Notes under the pieces: generated by a model
Databases searched by the model: none
Told to the model about the DNA's origin: nothing
The model's input: only the letters and a program-made list of their open reading frames with translations
Shown: piece by piece, positions 31,744 through 40,257 of the stretch
Position numbering within the stretch: the stretch's first letter is position 1
How the letters are laid out: each line of letters opens with the position of its first letter
From: Paludibaculum fermentans
GTDB taxonomy: Bacteria > Acidobacteriota > Terriglobia > Bryobacterales > Bryobacteraceae
Reading direction: 5' to 3'
DNA length: 64,000 nucleotides
Assembly: GCF_015277775.1 (NCBI RefSeq)
Contig: NZ_CP063849.1
Coordinates: 5,719,501-5,783,500 of the forward strand
Position numbers and translations under genes: made by a program

Positions 31744-32643
31744 TCAGGCGGCAGGCCTCCTTTCGAGCGGAGTGAGCCCTGGTTCCGCGTCGGGGGCTGA
31801 CTGAGCCTCCAGGGCGACTGGGCCGGATGGGGGCGTTGGCGCGGGGTTCACGAGTTGCGGGGTCGCCTGGCTGTGGGATTCCTGGCCGAGGGGGCGGTCG
31901 ATTGCGGGCGTTTCGGCAGGCTGCGGAGCGGGGTCCGGGGGTTGAGGTGTTTGCGCGGAGGGCGGTGCTGATTCAATGGGCGGCTCCGGGGCGGCTTCCG
32001 CGGTCTCGGGGGCGGGCTCGGGGTCCCAGAGGTCGACATCCGTTGGTTCGTTTCGCGGGTCGTCGTCGGAGTCGAGCCGGCGGTCAAGTTCCTGCAAAAT
32101 GGCGGGTTCCTGCGAAATCACGACTGTTTGCTGGCGCTTGCGGAGCGAAAAAAGCGCGTTGAGTGTTTCGCGGCGCGAGCGCTGGAGGCGGGTGAATTCG
32201 CGATCGGAGTAGGCGAGGAGTTTGGAGGTTTCGAGGAGCTTGGTTTCGGCCATAACGGTGACGTCGATGGGGGCGACGCCGCGGAGGGAGCCCTGGGTGC
32301 GGCGGATGGCCTCGCACTCAGCGGCGATCTGGAGGTCGATGGCGCGGGTCTTGACGGCCATGTTGCGGACGAGCATCCACTCGATGGCGCAGAGTTCGCG
32401 GACGAGGGTGCACTCGTAGGAGTTGGTGGGGAGGAGGTCCTGGTTCAGGCGAGCCAGGAGGTCGTTGAAAGCGGAGCTGTCCTCATTCCGGAGAAGGGCC
32501 GCGTGGGCGGCAGAGACGGGTTTGGCGTACTGGCCGTGCTTGGTCGAATTGTGGGCCGAGCGCGCTTTGCCCTCGGCCGTAACAGGGCCGCGGGAGCGCT
32601 TGCCGTTGGCCCGCGCCCGCTCGGATTTCGAAAGTTCCTGCAT
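31744..32643 (-). CDS. Orphan basic/helical protein with Pro-rich tail (terminase-associated)
   Basis: A 299-residue protein, ATG at 32643 behind GAGGTGATTT. Residues 1-45 are basic (SERARANGKRSRGPVTAEGK, then ARSAHNSTKHGQYAK), a pattern I associate with many uncharacterised soil-bacterial proteins of the 'SxGPxTxEGKxxSxxNxxKHG' type. Residues of about 60-190 are predicted helical (NSYECTLVRELCAIEWMLVRN, ETSKLLAYSDREFTRLQRSRRETLNALFSL). The last 100 residues are rich in Pro, Ala and Glu. No function is established. It directly precedes the terminase ATPase half on the same strand, so a small-terminase-like or DNA-binding partner is possible, but this is inference. Confidence 0.65.
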   Translation of the reverse strand: MQELSKSERARANGKRSRGPVTAEGKARSAHNSTKHGQYAKPVSAAHAALLRNEDSSAFNDLLARLNQDLLPTNSYECTLVRELCAIEWMLVRNMAVKTRAIDLQIAAECEAIRRTQGSLRGVAPIDVTVMAETKLLETSKLLAYSDREFTRLQRSRRETLNALFSLRKRQQTVVISQEPAILQELDRRLDSDDDPRNEPTDVDLWDPEPAPETAEAAPEPPIESAPPSAQTPQPPDPAPQPAETPAIDRPLGQESHSQATPQLVNPAPTPPSGPVALEAQSAPDAEPGLTPLERRPAA

Positions 32644-33293
32644 AAATCACCTCGACGGAGACGGTAGAGTATGGAGTGGAGGAATCGGCTCGGGGTTGGG
32701 CGGGGTGGACGAGACTGATCCTTTATTTGTAGTTGGTTACAGGCGAAAGAAATATTTCGAAATGCGGTGACTGGGGTTTTTGGGGTGGGGGATTTTGGGG
32801 AGAAGTGGGGGTGGCGGGGGCGGCGGGGCGGTGGCGCCACTGGGTGTCGCGGTCGGGCTATCCGGCGCTAGAGTTGGCGCGGACGGGTTTGGCGGAGGTG
32901 CTGTTCGATGTCTGCCGGGAACTTCGAAGGGCCAGTTTGAGGCTGCGAGGGAATCGCTTCGTACACACTTGGCAGTTGACGCTCACAATCGGACTAACGG
33001 CAGGGCAGGGCCGACGAATCACTGGTGCTGACGGACTTGTTGACGTGAATTTGACTGACTTAACCGCCAGGTGGCGTACGATCCAGGAGCAAACCGGTAT
33101 GAAGCCGGAAAAGGGTCTGGTAAACGCTGGGCTGCCGCTGGCTGTACCCAACCGCGTGCCGCGCACTTGCGTTACGTCGGGATCGGCTCTCACTTTTCAG
33201 AATGGATGGTAGAGAAGACCACCGAACTGACGCGGACAGTGTCGTGACGGACGCGCGAGCTCATGCCGGACGTCAGGTCGCAGCGTCCGGCAC
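32644..33293. other. 650-bp gap between the terminase module and the ADOP permease
   Basis: Nothing convincing is encoded. A rightward open frame of about 160 codons (32733-33212) has runs of Gly/Trp, no domain and no ribosome binding site. The left part (32770-32840) is G-rich (GGGG runs), like other intergenic DNA in this module. No inverted repeats of IS type and no tRNA were seen. It may mark one end of the terminase-containing element. Confidence 0.45.
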
Positions 33294-36002
33294 TCAGTCA
33301 CCCCGGAGAGCCGACGCCGGCTCCACTTTGGCGGCTTGAGAAGCAGGGATCGACACACCTAGCATCGCAATCACCCACATGGCCAAGACCGCAAGGGAGA
33401 GTGCCAGCGGATCATTCGGCTGAATTCCAAACAGGAGGCGATGAATGAGGGAACTCAGACTGAGCGTGACGGCAAGCCCGCCAGCAACGCCAACCAACAC
33501 AAAGTGGGCAACGCCACGCACGATGGTCCAGGCCGCCTGAGCGGGGCGGGCACCGAGCGCAATCCGGATGCCGATCTCCCGCTTCCGCTGCGCCACTGAG
33601 TATGAAAGGACCCCAAAGAGACCGGCACCGGCGAGCAACGCGGCCACCATTCCGAAGAAGATCGAGAGGGTCGCCAGGGCCCGCTCCAGCCGGACATTGT
33701 CTCCGATTTGCGCGTCGACGGTCTTGATGTCGAAGAGAGCGATCGTCTTGTCGACGCGCCCCACGGCGGCGCGGATACTGTTGGCCATGGATGCCGGGTC
33801 GGACGACGTCCGGACGAACAGGGTGAGGGCGCGGAAACTACTGGTGTCGCTGCCGAGTTGGGCGAACGGCACGTACCAGAACCTGGTAGTGGCTTCGCGC
33901 ATTTCCCGGTACTTGGCGTTGCGGGACACGGCGACGATGGTGTAGTCGGGCTTGCCGCCGCCGGGGCCGATGCGCATGCCGAGAGGATTCCGGCTGCCGA
34001 AGTAGAATTGGGCGAAGGCTTGATTGACGATGGCGACTTTGGGGGCCGCGGCAGTGTCGGCATCGGTGAATTCGCGCCCGGCAATCAGGGGGATGCCCAA
34101 CGCAGAGAAGTATTTGCTGCCGATGACGTCGCGACTCGGTCCGTTGTCCCCTTCTGGCGGATTGAAGCCCGGGACGACAATCCCACTCTTCCAGGCTGCA
34201 TTGGAGATGAGACGCTGGCGCCCAAAAGCGGCCGCCCGAACTCCAGGCAGTGAACGGACTTGCTCCACCAGTTGGTTGTAGAAATCCGGCAGGCGCTCGG
34301 GCGCGTAGGTGGACGGATTGAGAGTCACCTGCAAGAGCTTATCGGTACGAAAGCCGAGGTCGATGCCGCGAAGGTTGACGAGGGACCGCATGAAGAGGCC
34401 CGCGCCGGACAATAAGATTAGCGAGATGGCCACCTGAAGGCTGATCATGACTTTTCTGCCCATGAGACGGCCGACGTGGTACGAATGGGCGCCTTTCAGA
34501 CCGGGCGCGAGCACGGAGCGCGACGACTGCAAGGCGGGCGCGAGTCCAAAGGCGATGCTCGCGGCCAGAGCCACGGCGAAGTTGAAGGCGAGCAGTGCGG
34601 CGTCCGGAGCAACGGCGACGGTGGAGTGCTCCCGATCTGAGATGACCAGTGAGACCAGGATTCGACCGAGGCTGTAGGCGACCAGCAAGCCGGCGCCCCC
34701 ACTGAAGACGCCGAGCAGAAGGCTTTCGGTGAGCAGTTGGCGGACCAGGCGGAAGCGGCTGGCGCCGATCGCGAGGCGGATGGAGAACTCATGCGCGCGA
34801 GCGGATGCTCTGGCCAGCAAGAGATGCGCGACGTTGACGCACGCGAGCAGGAGGACGGCAGCGACCATGAGGCCCAGCGCCCAGATCGCCCTCTCGTAGG
34901 TGTGTCTCTGCGCGCCCGTTCCCTGGGCCGCCGGCGTGACGTGCAGGCGTTCGGAAGCCAGTACCTTGGCGCGATACTCCGTACGACGGGACCGGCCCGG
35001 GTCGAGGTCGTGATCCTGCAGCAGGACGGGCATGAGCGATTCAGCAGCACGGTTGGCAGACACACCCGGCTTCAGACGCCCGAAAACCTCAATCCAGCGG
35101 CTGCCCCGGTTGGAGAGAGGGGGTGGTCCCGGGAACTCGACCAGGGTGGAGACCATGCTGATGGTGACTCGCAGGTCGGGCGAGTGTCCTGGATCGAGGC
35201 CGGCGAAGCCGCGTGCGGAGACACCGATTACGGTAAAGGGGTGATTGTTCAGGTGAATCGTCCGGTTGAGAACGGAGGGGTCGGCACCAAAACGGCGCTG
35301 CCAGAAATTGTGACTCAAAACGACGACAGGCTGGGCATCCGGCGCCTGATCGTCGGCGGGGGTGAACTGGCGGCCGAGGGCGGGGTGGACTCCGAGAAGT
35401 TCGAAGTAGTTGCCAGTGACGAATTCGGCCGAGACGGGTTCCGCGGCGGAATCGACCAGCATGGCGATCTGGTCGCGGCGATCGAAGCCCAGAAAGCCAT
35501 CGAACGGGAGGTTGGCAGAGGACTGAAGGTCGCGCAGGAAGGGATTCGAGAAGGAGCTGGAAGGTCCGGGAAGTTGGATCGAAGTTTTGGTAATGGCGAC
35601 GATCTGGTTAGGATCGCGGACCGGCAGCAGGTCGAGAATGACCTGCTTGACGAGGCCGAAAATCGCCGTGTTGGCGCCGACGCCGAGGGCCAGCGACAGC
35701 ACGGCCGTGGCGGTGAAGCCAGGCGATTTGAGGAGCAGGCGCGAGGCGTAGACGAGATCTTTGCCGATGTCTTCCACGAGACGGACACGGCGGTTATCGC
35801 GGCACTGCTCGGCAGTGTCCACTATGGCGCCGAAGGCACGGCGGGCCGCATCGGCAGCATCGCGTTCGCTCATTCCAGCAGAGCGGTATTCCCTAGTGAG
35901 CTGTTCGAGGTGAATGTCGAGCTCCCGTTGGAGATCGTCCTCCGCCTGGGAGTGACGCAAGAGAGAGCGGAGCCGCTGACGCATTATCCTGATGAGACGC
36001 AT
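33294..36002 (-). CDS. ADOP-type ABC permease (FtsX/MacB duplicated)
   Basis: A 902-residue protein. An N-terminal soluble part (RLRSLLRHSQAEDDLQRELDIHLEQLTREY) precedes a MacB-like core repeated twice. Each repeat has one leading membrane helix, a periplasmic domain and three trailing helices; the first trailing set is near ALGLMVAAVLLLACVNVAHLLLARAS and the second near VAALLAGAGLFGVLSYSVAQRKREIGIRIALGA. This is the acidobacterial duplicated orphan permease architecture, so called because no ATPase gene accompanies it, as here. It lies three bases downstream of a PadR gene, the standard pairing for this family. Function is probably export or mechanotransmission; the substrate is unknown. Confidence 0.93.
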   Translation of the reverse strand: MRLIRIMRQRLRSLLRHSQAEDDLQRELDIHLEQLTREYRSAGMSERDAADAARRAFGAIVDTAEQCRDNRRVRLVEDIGKDLVYASRLLLKSPGFTATAVLSLALGVGANTAIFGLVKQVILDLLPVRDPNQIVAITKTSIQLPGPSSSFSNPFLRDLQSSANLPFDGFLGFDRRDQIAMLVDSAAEPVSAEFVTGNYFELLGVHPALGRQFTPADDQAPDAQPVVVLSHNFWQRRFGADPSVLNRTIHLNNHPFTVIGVSARGFAGLDPGHSPDLRVTISMVSTLVEFPGPPPLSNRGSRWIEVFGRLKPGVSANRAAESLMPVLLQDHDLDPGRSRRTEYRAKVLASERLHVTPAAQGTGAQRHTYERAIWALGLMVAAVLLLACVNVAHLLLARASARAHEFSIRLAIGASRFRLVRQLLTESLLLGVFSGGAGLLVAYSLGRILVSLVISDREHSTVAVAPDAALLAFNFAVALAASIAFGLAPALQSSRSVLAPGLKGAHSYHVGRLMGRKVMISLQVAISLILLSGAGLFMRSLVNLRGIDLGFRTDKLLQVTLNPSTYAPERLPDFYNQLVEQVRSLPGVRAAAFGRQRLISNAAWKSGIVVPGFNPPEGDNGPSRDVIGSKYFSALGIPLIAGREFTDADTAAAPKVAIVNQAFAQFYFGSRNPLGMRIGPGGGKPDYTIVAVSRNAKYREMREATTRFWYVPFAQLGSDTSSFRALTLFVRTSSDPASMANSIRAAVGRVDKTIALFDIKTVDAQIGDNVRLERALATLSIFFGMVAALLAGAGLFGVLSYSVAQRKREIGIRIALGARPAQAAWTIVRGVAHFVLVGVAGGLAVTLSLSSLIHRLLFGIQPNDPLALSLAVLAMWVIAMLGVSIPASQAAKVEPASALRGD

Positions 36003-36005
36003 TGC

Positions 36006-36335
36006 TTAGGCCCTCTGGATGACCAGGGCGACGGCGGAGGAGAGCCGTGCCCAGCTATTCAGTTCGGTGGCGAGTTGTTTTCTGCCTTCGCGAGTAAGCG
36101 AATAGAATTTCGCGCTGCGGCCGAGGTCGGAGTCTCTCCATTCGGCCGAAATCCAGCCCTGTTGTTCCAGGCGGTGGAGCGCCGGATACAAGGATCCCTG
36201 ACCGACGGACAGGACGTCGTCGGACAACTGTTGAATCCGCTTGGCGATGCCCCAACCGTGCATCGGCTCGCGGACGATTGTCTGGAGAATGAGTAGATCC
36301 AGAGTGCCCTGGATGAGATCGGATGATTTGGCCAA
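36006..36335 (-). CDS. PadR-family transcriptional regulator
   Basis: A 109-residue protein. The TTG at 36335 is chosen because it gives the standard beginning (MAKSSDLIQGTLDLLILQTI) and has GAGGT seven bases upstream, while an earlier TTG at 36359 lies inside the iterons. The winged helix covers residues of about 10-85 (GWGIAKRIQQLSDDVLSVGQGSLYPALHRLEQQGW, then AKFYSLTREGRKQL). It is a short class-2-type PadR with a one-helix C-terminal dimerisation arm. It is co-transcribed with the ADOP permease and probably represses its own promoter, which carries matching repeats. Confidence 0.92.
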   Translation of the reverse strand: MAKSSDLIQGTLDLLILQTIVREPMHGWGIAKRIQQLSDDVLSVGQGSLYPALHRLEQQGWISAEWRDSDLGRSAKFYSLTREGRKQLATELNSWARLSSAVALVIQRA

Positions 36336-36339
36336 TAGT

Positions 36340-36402
36340 GATACCTCGACAATCGACAATCATGCCTCGATGATCGACAATACTACCTTGACGATCGACA
36401 AT
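36340..36402. repeat. Three 21-bp iterons upstream of padR-type gene
   Basis: On the minus strand three adjacent 21-bp units (36402-36382, 36381-36361, 36360-36340) each begin ATTGTCGAT followed by (C/T)(G/A)TC(A/G)AGG. The 21-bp period is two helical turns, so bound proteins would line up on one face. The third unit ends four bases after the ribosome binding site of the PadR gene begins, so protein bound there would also block translation start. Confidence 0.85.
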
Positions 36403-36409
36403 CGTCAAG
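36380..36409 (-). promoter_or_regulatory. padR promoter overlapping a 23-bp dyad
   Basis: Minus-strand TTGACG (36408-36403), a 17-base spacer and TAGTAT (36385-36380). A perfect 9-bp inverted repeat, CTTGACGAT (36387-36395) and ATCGTCAAG (36401-36409) with 5 bases between, covers the -35 box and spacer. Iteron 1 fills the spacer. This is the expected layout for PadR self-repression. Confidence 0.65.
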
Positions 36410-36767
36410 AGGCTCGGAGGATTGGGGCTGAGTGTGTTGTGACATGTAAGACGGGTGGGGAGTGGATCCCCACTGACGGCGCAATGTTTACCAATGGCTT
36501 CCGAATAGCCAGTTATGCGGACGTTGAACCAGGTTGATCCCGCAAGACGATTTCTCGCCTTCATTGGCCAGGCAGTCCCTCACTTAGAACTTGCGGCTAC
36601 TAACACTCCTGGACCATAAAACTCCCGCTGCTCGATGAACCTCGAGCGGCGAGATCCTTATCACTCCGTCGTACTCGCCGGCGGCCTCCTCGTGCCCTGG
36701 ATGCGCGGCGGTTGCGGCAACGGGTGCAGGCACGCATCGGGGCCCGCGGAATGTGGTAGAAAACTTC
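36410..36767. other. 358-bp intergenic region between padR promoter and M24 peptidase
   Basis: No gene seen. It contains a 7-bp perfect stem GTGGGGA (36455-36461) with TCCCCAC (36467-36473). The rightward peptidase gene has only a weak ribosome binding site (GTGGTAG), and no confident promoter was found. Confidence 0.4.
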
Positions 36768-38135
36768 ATGACCCGTGGACTTCTGCTCTTTCTTGCACCG
36801 CTGCTTTGCGCCGCTGACTTTGGACCTCCGGACTTCCTGGCGCGGCGCGCACAGGTCTTCGACCAGATTGGGCATCGGGCGGTTGCCGTTGTGCAGGCGG
36901 CTGCGCTGCCTGAAGGGTTTGGCGTGTTCCGGCAGGCTAATGACTTCTATTACCTGACCGGGCTGGAGGTGCCGCACGCCTACCTTCTGCTGGATGGCCG
37001 GACGCGCAGAGCGACGGCGTTTCTCCCGCACCGCAATGTGGCTCGCGATAACAATCAGGGCAAAGTGCTGGCTCCGGAAGATGCCGAGGAGGTGAAGCAG
37101 GTTTCCGGCGTCGATGCGGTGCTGGGCGTCGAGGCGCTGGCACCGCAGCTCGCTTCCATGCAGATCCGGCTGCCGGCTCCAGTGCTGTATGTGCCTTCGA
37201 GCCCGCTGCAGGGCGTGATGGGGAGCCGCGACGAACTGCTGAAGGCCGCCGCCGAGGTGGCCTCCGACCCCTGGGATGGTCGACCGACCAGGTCGGCGCA
37301 GTTCCTCTCCCTGTTGAGAACCCGCTTCCCGTCGCTCGAGATTCGCGACCTGTCTCCGGTTCTCGACGAATTGCGGCTGGTGAAGAGCACGCGGGAGATT
37401 GAACTCATCCGGCAGGCGTCGAAGATCGCGGCGCTGGGCCTGATCGAGGCGATGCGCCATACGAAGGAAGGCGTCTTCGAGTATGAACTGGATGCGGCGG
37501 CGCGGCAGGTCTTTCTGGCGAATGGCGCGAAGTATGAGGGCTACCCGTCGATTACCGCGGGCGGCACCAATGCCTACATGGGGCACTATATGTCCAACGG
37601 CAGCAGGCTGAAGGATGGCGACCTGGTGCTGATGGACTATGCTCCGGATTACCGTTACTACACGAGCGACGTGACGCGGATGTGGCCCGTGAACGGCAAG
37701 TACACCAAAGACCAGCGGGCGCTGTGTGAGTTCATCCTGGCCTACCGGAATGCGCTGCTGAAACGGATTCGCCCGGGCGTGACGGCGGATGAAGTCATGA
37801 ATGGCGCCAGGGCGGAGATGACGCCGCTGGTCGCGGCACTGGCCGTTTCCAAGGAGATCTACCGCGAAGGCGCGCGCGGGATGCTGGCCTTCCGGGGCCA
37901 TCTCTCGCATCCCGTCGGGATGACCGTCCACGACGTGGGTGACTACCGCAAGGCCCCGCTGGCCGTGGGGCAGGTGTTTTCCATCGACCCGATGATGTGG
38001 ATCCCGGAAGAGCGGCTGTATGTCCGGATGGAAGACGTCGTGGTGGTGACGGCGGGGGGCGTGGAGAACTTCACCGACTTCATGCCGGCGACCCCGGATG
38101 ACATCGAGAAAGTGCTGAGGGAGAGGACGCAGTGA
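36768..38135 (+). CDS. Aminopeptidase P-like M24 metallopeptidase, exported
   Basis: A 455-residue protein. ATG 36768 gives the signal peptide MTRGLLLFLAPLLCAA; a GTG 15 bases earlier is less likely. The N-terminal creatinase-like domain covers about 20-200 (FYYLTGLEVPHAYLLLDG), followed by the pita-bread catalytic domain. Metal ligands are visible in MDYAPDYRYYTSDVTRMWP (two Asp), GHLSHPVGMTVHDVG (His), and the late acids in FSIDPMMW and VRMEDVVVV. The usual first Glu of the EPG motif is Asp here. The family removes an N-terminal residue preceding proline. The GTG of the M1 peptidase overlaps its stop. Confidence 0.93.
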   Translation: MTRGLLLFLAPLLCAADFGPPDFLARRAQVFDQIGHRAVAVVQAAALPEGFGVFRQANDFYYLTGLEVPHAYLLLDGRTRRATAFLPHRNVARDNNQGKVLAPEDAEEVKQVSGVDAVLGVEALAPQLASMQIRLPAPVLYVPSSPLQGVMGSRDELLKAAAEVASDPWDGRPTRSAQFLSLLRTRFPSLEIRDLSPVLDELRLVKSTREIELIRQASKIAALGLIEAMRHTKEGVFEYELDAAARQVFLANGAKYEGYPSITAGGTNAYMGHYMSNGSRLKDGDLVLMDYAPDYRYYTSDVTRMWPVNGKYTKDQRALCEFILAYRNALLKRIRPGVTADEVMNGARAEMTPLVAALAVSKEIYREGARGMLAFRGHLSHPVGMTVHDVGDYRKAPLAVGQVFSIDPMMWIPEERLYVRMEDVVVVTAGGVENFTDFMPATPDDIEKVLRERTQ

Positions 38136-40213
38136 TTCGGGCCTGGCTTGTGCTGGCCGCTTCGCTGGTTGCGGACAACCCGCCGCAGCAGTTTGAACGC
38201 AGCCGGGACTACGATGTGCAGCATTACCGCATCGAGCTGAGGCTGGATGAGAAGACGCACTCCTTTCAGGGCTCCACCCGCATCAGCCTGCAGCCGCTGA
38301 AGGACGCATTCACGCTTTGTGAACTGGATGCAGAGACGTTCACGGTACTGGGCGTGAAGGACGCGGAGGGTCCGCTGCGCTTCGAGCAGGGTCCGGGGAA
38401 GCTGGCCGTGCACCTGCCCCGGCCCTACCAGTATCGGGAGGCGGTGTCGTTCACGGTTGCCTATGAAGCTCGCGGCGTGAAGGTGGATCCGGAGAAGTAC
38501 GGCATGCAGAAGGAGTACGACCTTGGACTCAATTTCAAGGACGAGACTCAGGAGCATCCGGCGGTGATCAACACGCTCTCATTTCCGGAGGGCGCGCGTC
38601 ACTGGTTTCCGTCGAACGACCAGCCGAACGACAAGGCGACCTCCGAGGTCATTGCCACGGTGCGGGCCGATTACGAGGTGGTCTCGAATGGCCGGCTGCT
38701 GGAGACCACACGCAGCGGGAACACGCGCACGTTCCACTGGTCACAGGAGCAGCCGCACTCGACGTACCTGTTCGTGCTGGCGGCCGGCCCGTATGTGCGG
38801 GTGCCAGATGGCGGAGGACCGCTGCCGATCAGTTACTGGGTCTATCCCAAGGACGAGAAGAATGCCACGCGTTCGTTCGGCCGAACGCGCGAGATCATTC
38901 AGTTCTTCGAACGCGAGTATGGCGTGCCTTTTCCGTGGGCCAAGTACGATCAGGTGACGATTCCGGGCATCGGCGGCGGCGCGGAGAGCACCTCGGCTAC
39001 CGTCGTTTCGGACGGGACGATCCACGACGAGAAGGCGGACAAGGACTATCCCAGCCATTGGCTGGTGGCGCACGAAGCGGCGCATCAATGGTGGGGCGAC
39101 CTGGTGACGATGCGCGGGTGGAGCGAAACCTGGATCAACGAGAGCTTCGCCACCTATGGCGAGTACCTGTATTCCAAGCATTCCCTGGGGGAGGACGAGG
39201 GCGCGCTGAACCTGGCGTTGAAGAGGAACCGGTATCTGGAAGAGGCCAGAACGAAGTACCGGAGGCCGATCGTCTCCGACCGTTGGACGACGCCGAACCA
39301 GAACTTCGACCGGCACACGTATGAGAAGGGGGCGGCCGTCCTGCATATGCTGCGGTGGAGCATGGGCGACCGGGAGTTCCAACGCGCCACGGCGCACTTC
39401 CTGAAGAAGCACTCGTTTCAGGCGGCCGATACGCACGACCTGCTGATCGCCATCCGTGAAGCGACCGGGCAGGTGCAGGACTCGTTCTTCGAGCAATGGA
39501 TCTACCAGGCCGGCCACCCGGTGTTCGAGGTGCGGTGGGCGTGGCTGGAGGGAGAGGGCGCGGTGGAACTCACGGTGGTGCAGAAGCAGGCTCCGCTGTT
39601 CAGCACGCCGGTGGACATCGGGGTGACTACGGGCTCCGGCAAGAAGGTGGAGCGGCTGCAGATTGGTAAGCGGGATCGGCAGGTGTTCCGAATCGCCTGC
39701 GCGTCCAGACCGCGGCTGGTGCGCTTCGACGAGGGCAATCACCTGCTGATGGAGATGGAGTTCCCGAAAGAGGTGGAGGAGCTGGAGTACCAACTGGAGC
39801 ATGACGATGCGATGGGCCGGATGTGGGCCGCGTCGCAACTGAAAGGAAAGGGGGCCGAGGCGGCGCTGCGGAAGGCAGCGCATAGCGACCCGTTCTGGGC
39901 GGTGCGGCGAGAGGCCCTGCAGGCACTGGAGGGGAATGCGGCCTTCTTCTCGGAGTGTGTGAAGGACCCGAAACCGGGGGTCCGGGCGGCAGCGATCAAG
40001 AGACTGGCGGCGTTGAAGGACTGCGGCCTGATGGCCGAGCGCTTCCGGGCTGAGGATAGCTACGCCGTGCAGGCGGAGGCGCTCCGGGCAATGGGGAGTT
40101 GCGGAGACCGGAGCCAACTGCCCCTGCTGAAGGAGGCCGCGGCCATGGAGTCACCCGGCCAGGTGCTGAGGCGGGCGGCGCAGAGTGCGCTGGGGGTGCT
40201 CGGAGAGAGATAG
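38132..40213 (+). CDS. M1-family aminopeptidase with C-terminal HEAT-like repeats
   Basis: A 693-residue exported protein with a GTG start overlapping the previous stop (GTGA) and a short signal (MIRAWLVLAASLVA). It has an N-terminal beta domain to about 200 and then a thermolysin-like domain. The zinc site is complete: HEAAH (H314, E315, H318) with E337 in NESFATYGEY. The exopeptidase GxMEN motif reads GGGAESTS, with Ala-Glu kept but Met and Asn lost, so specificity may differ from standard aminopeptidase N. The last 150 residues are helical HEAT-like repeats (WAASQLKGKGAEAALRKAAHSD). It is operonic with the aminopeptidase P-like gene. Confidence 0.92.
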   Translation: MIRAWLVLAASLVADNPPQQFERSRDYDVQHYRIELRLDEKTHSFQGSTRISLQPLKDAFTLCELDAETFTVLGVKDAEGPLRFEQGPGKLAVHLPRPYQYREAVSFTVAYEARGVKVDPEKYGMQKEYDLGLNFKDETQEHPAVINTLSFPEGARHWFPSNDQPNDKATSEVIATVRADYEVVSNGRLLETTRSGNTRTFHWSQEQPHSTYLFVLAAGPYVRVPDGGGPLPISYWVYPKDEKNATRSFGRTREIIQFFEREYGVPFPWAKYDQVTIPGIGGGAESTSATVVSDGTIHDEKADKDYPSHWLVAHEAAHQWWGDLVTMRGWSETWINESFATYGEYLYSKHSLGEDEGALNLALKRNRYLEEARTKYRRPIVSDRWTTPNQNFDRHTYEKGAAVLHMLRWSMGDREFQRATAHFLKKHSFQAADTHDLLIAIREATGQVQDSFFEQWIYQAGHPVFEVRWAWLEGEGAVELTVVQKQAPLFSTPVDIGVTTGSGKKVERLQIGKRDRQVFRIACASRPRLVRFDEGNHLLMEMEFPKEVEELEYQLEHDDAMGRMWAASQLKGKGAEAALRKAAHSDPFWAVRREALQALEGNAAFFSECVKDPKPGVRAAAIKRLAALKDCGLMAERFRAEDSYAVQAEALRAMGSCGDRSQLPLLKEAAAMESPGQVLRRAAQSALGVLGER

Positions 40214-40257
40214 GCGTGGATCGCAAGGGGCCCGCGACGAAGGAGCATAATAGCTGA

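Noticed and set aside
29519-32643. Ordinary prophage
   Set aside because: Only terminase-like and one orphan gene are present; no integrase, portal, capsid, tail or lysis genes in the flanking DNA.
32733-33212. Possible gene of about 160 codons in the gap before the ADOP permease
   Set aside because: Gly/Trp runs at the start come from G-rich DNA; no motif and no ribosome binding site.
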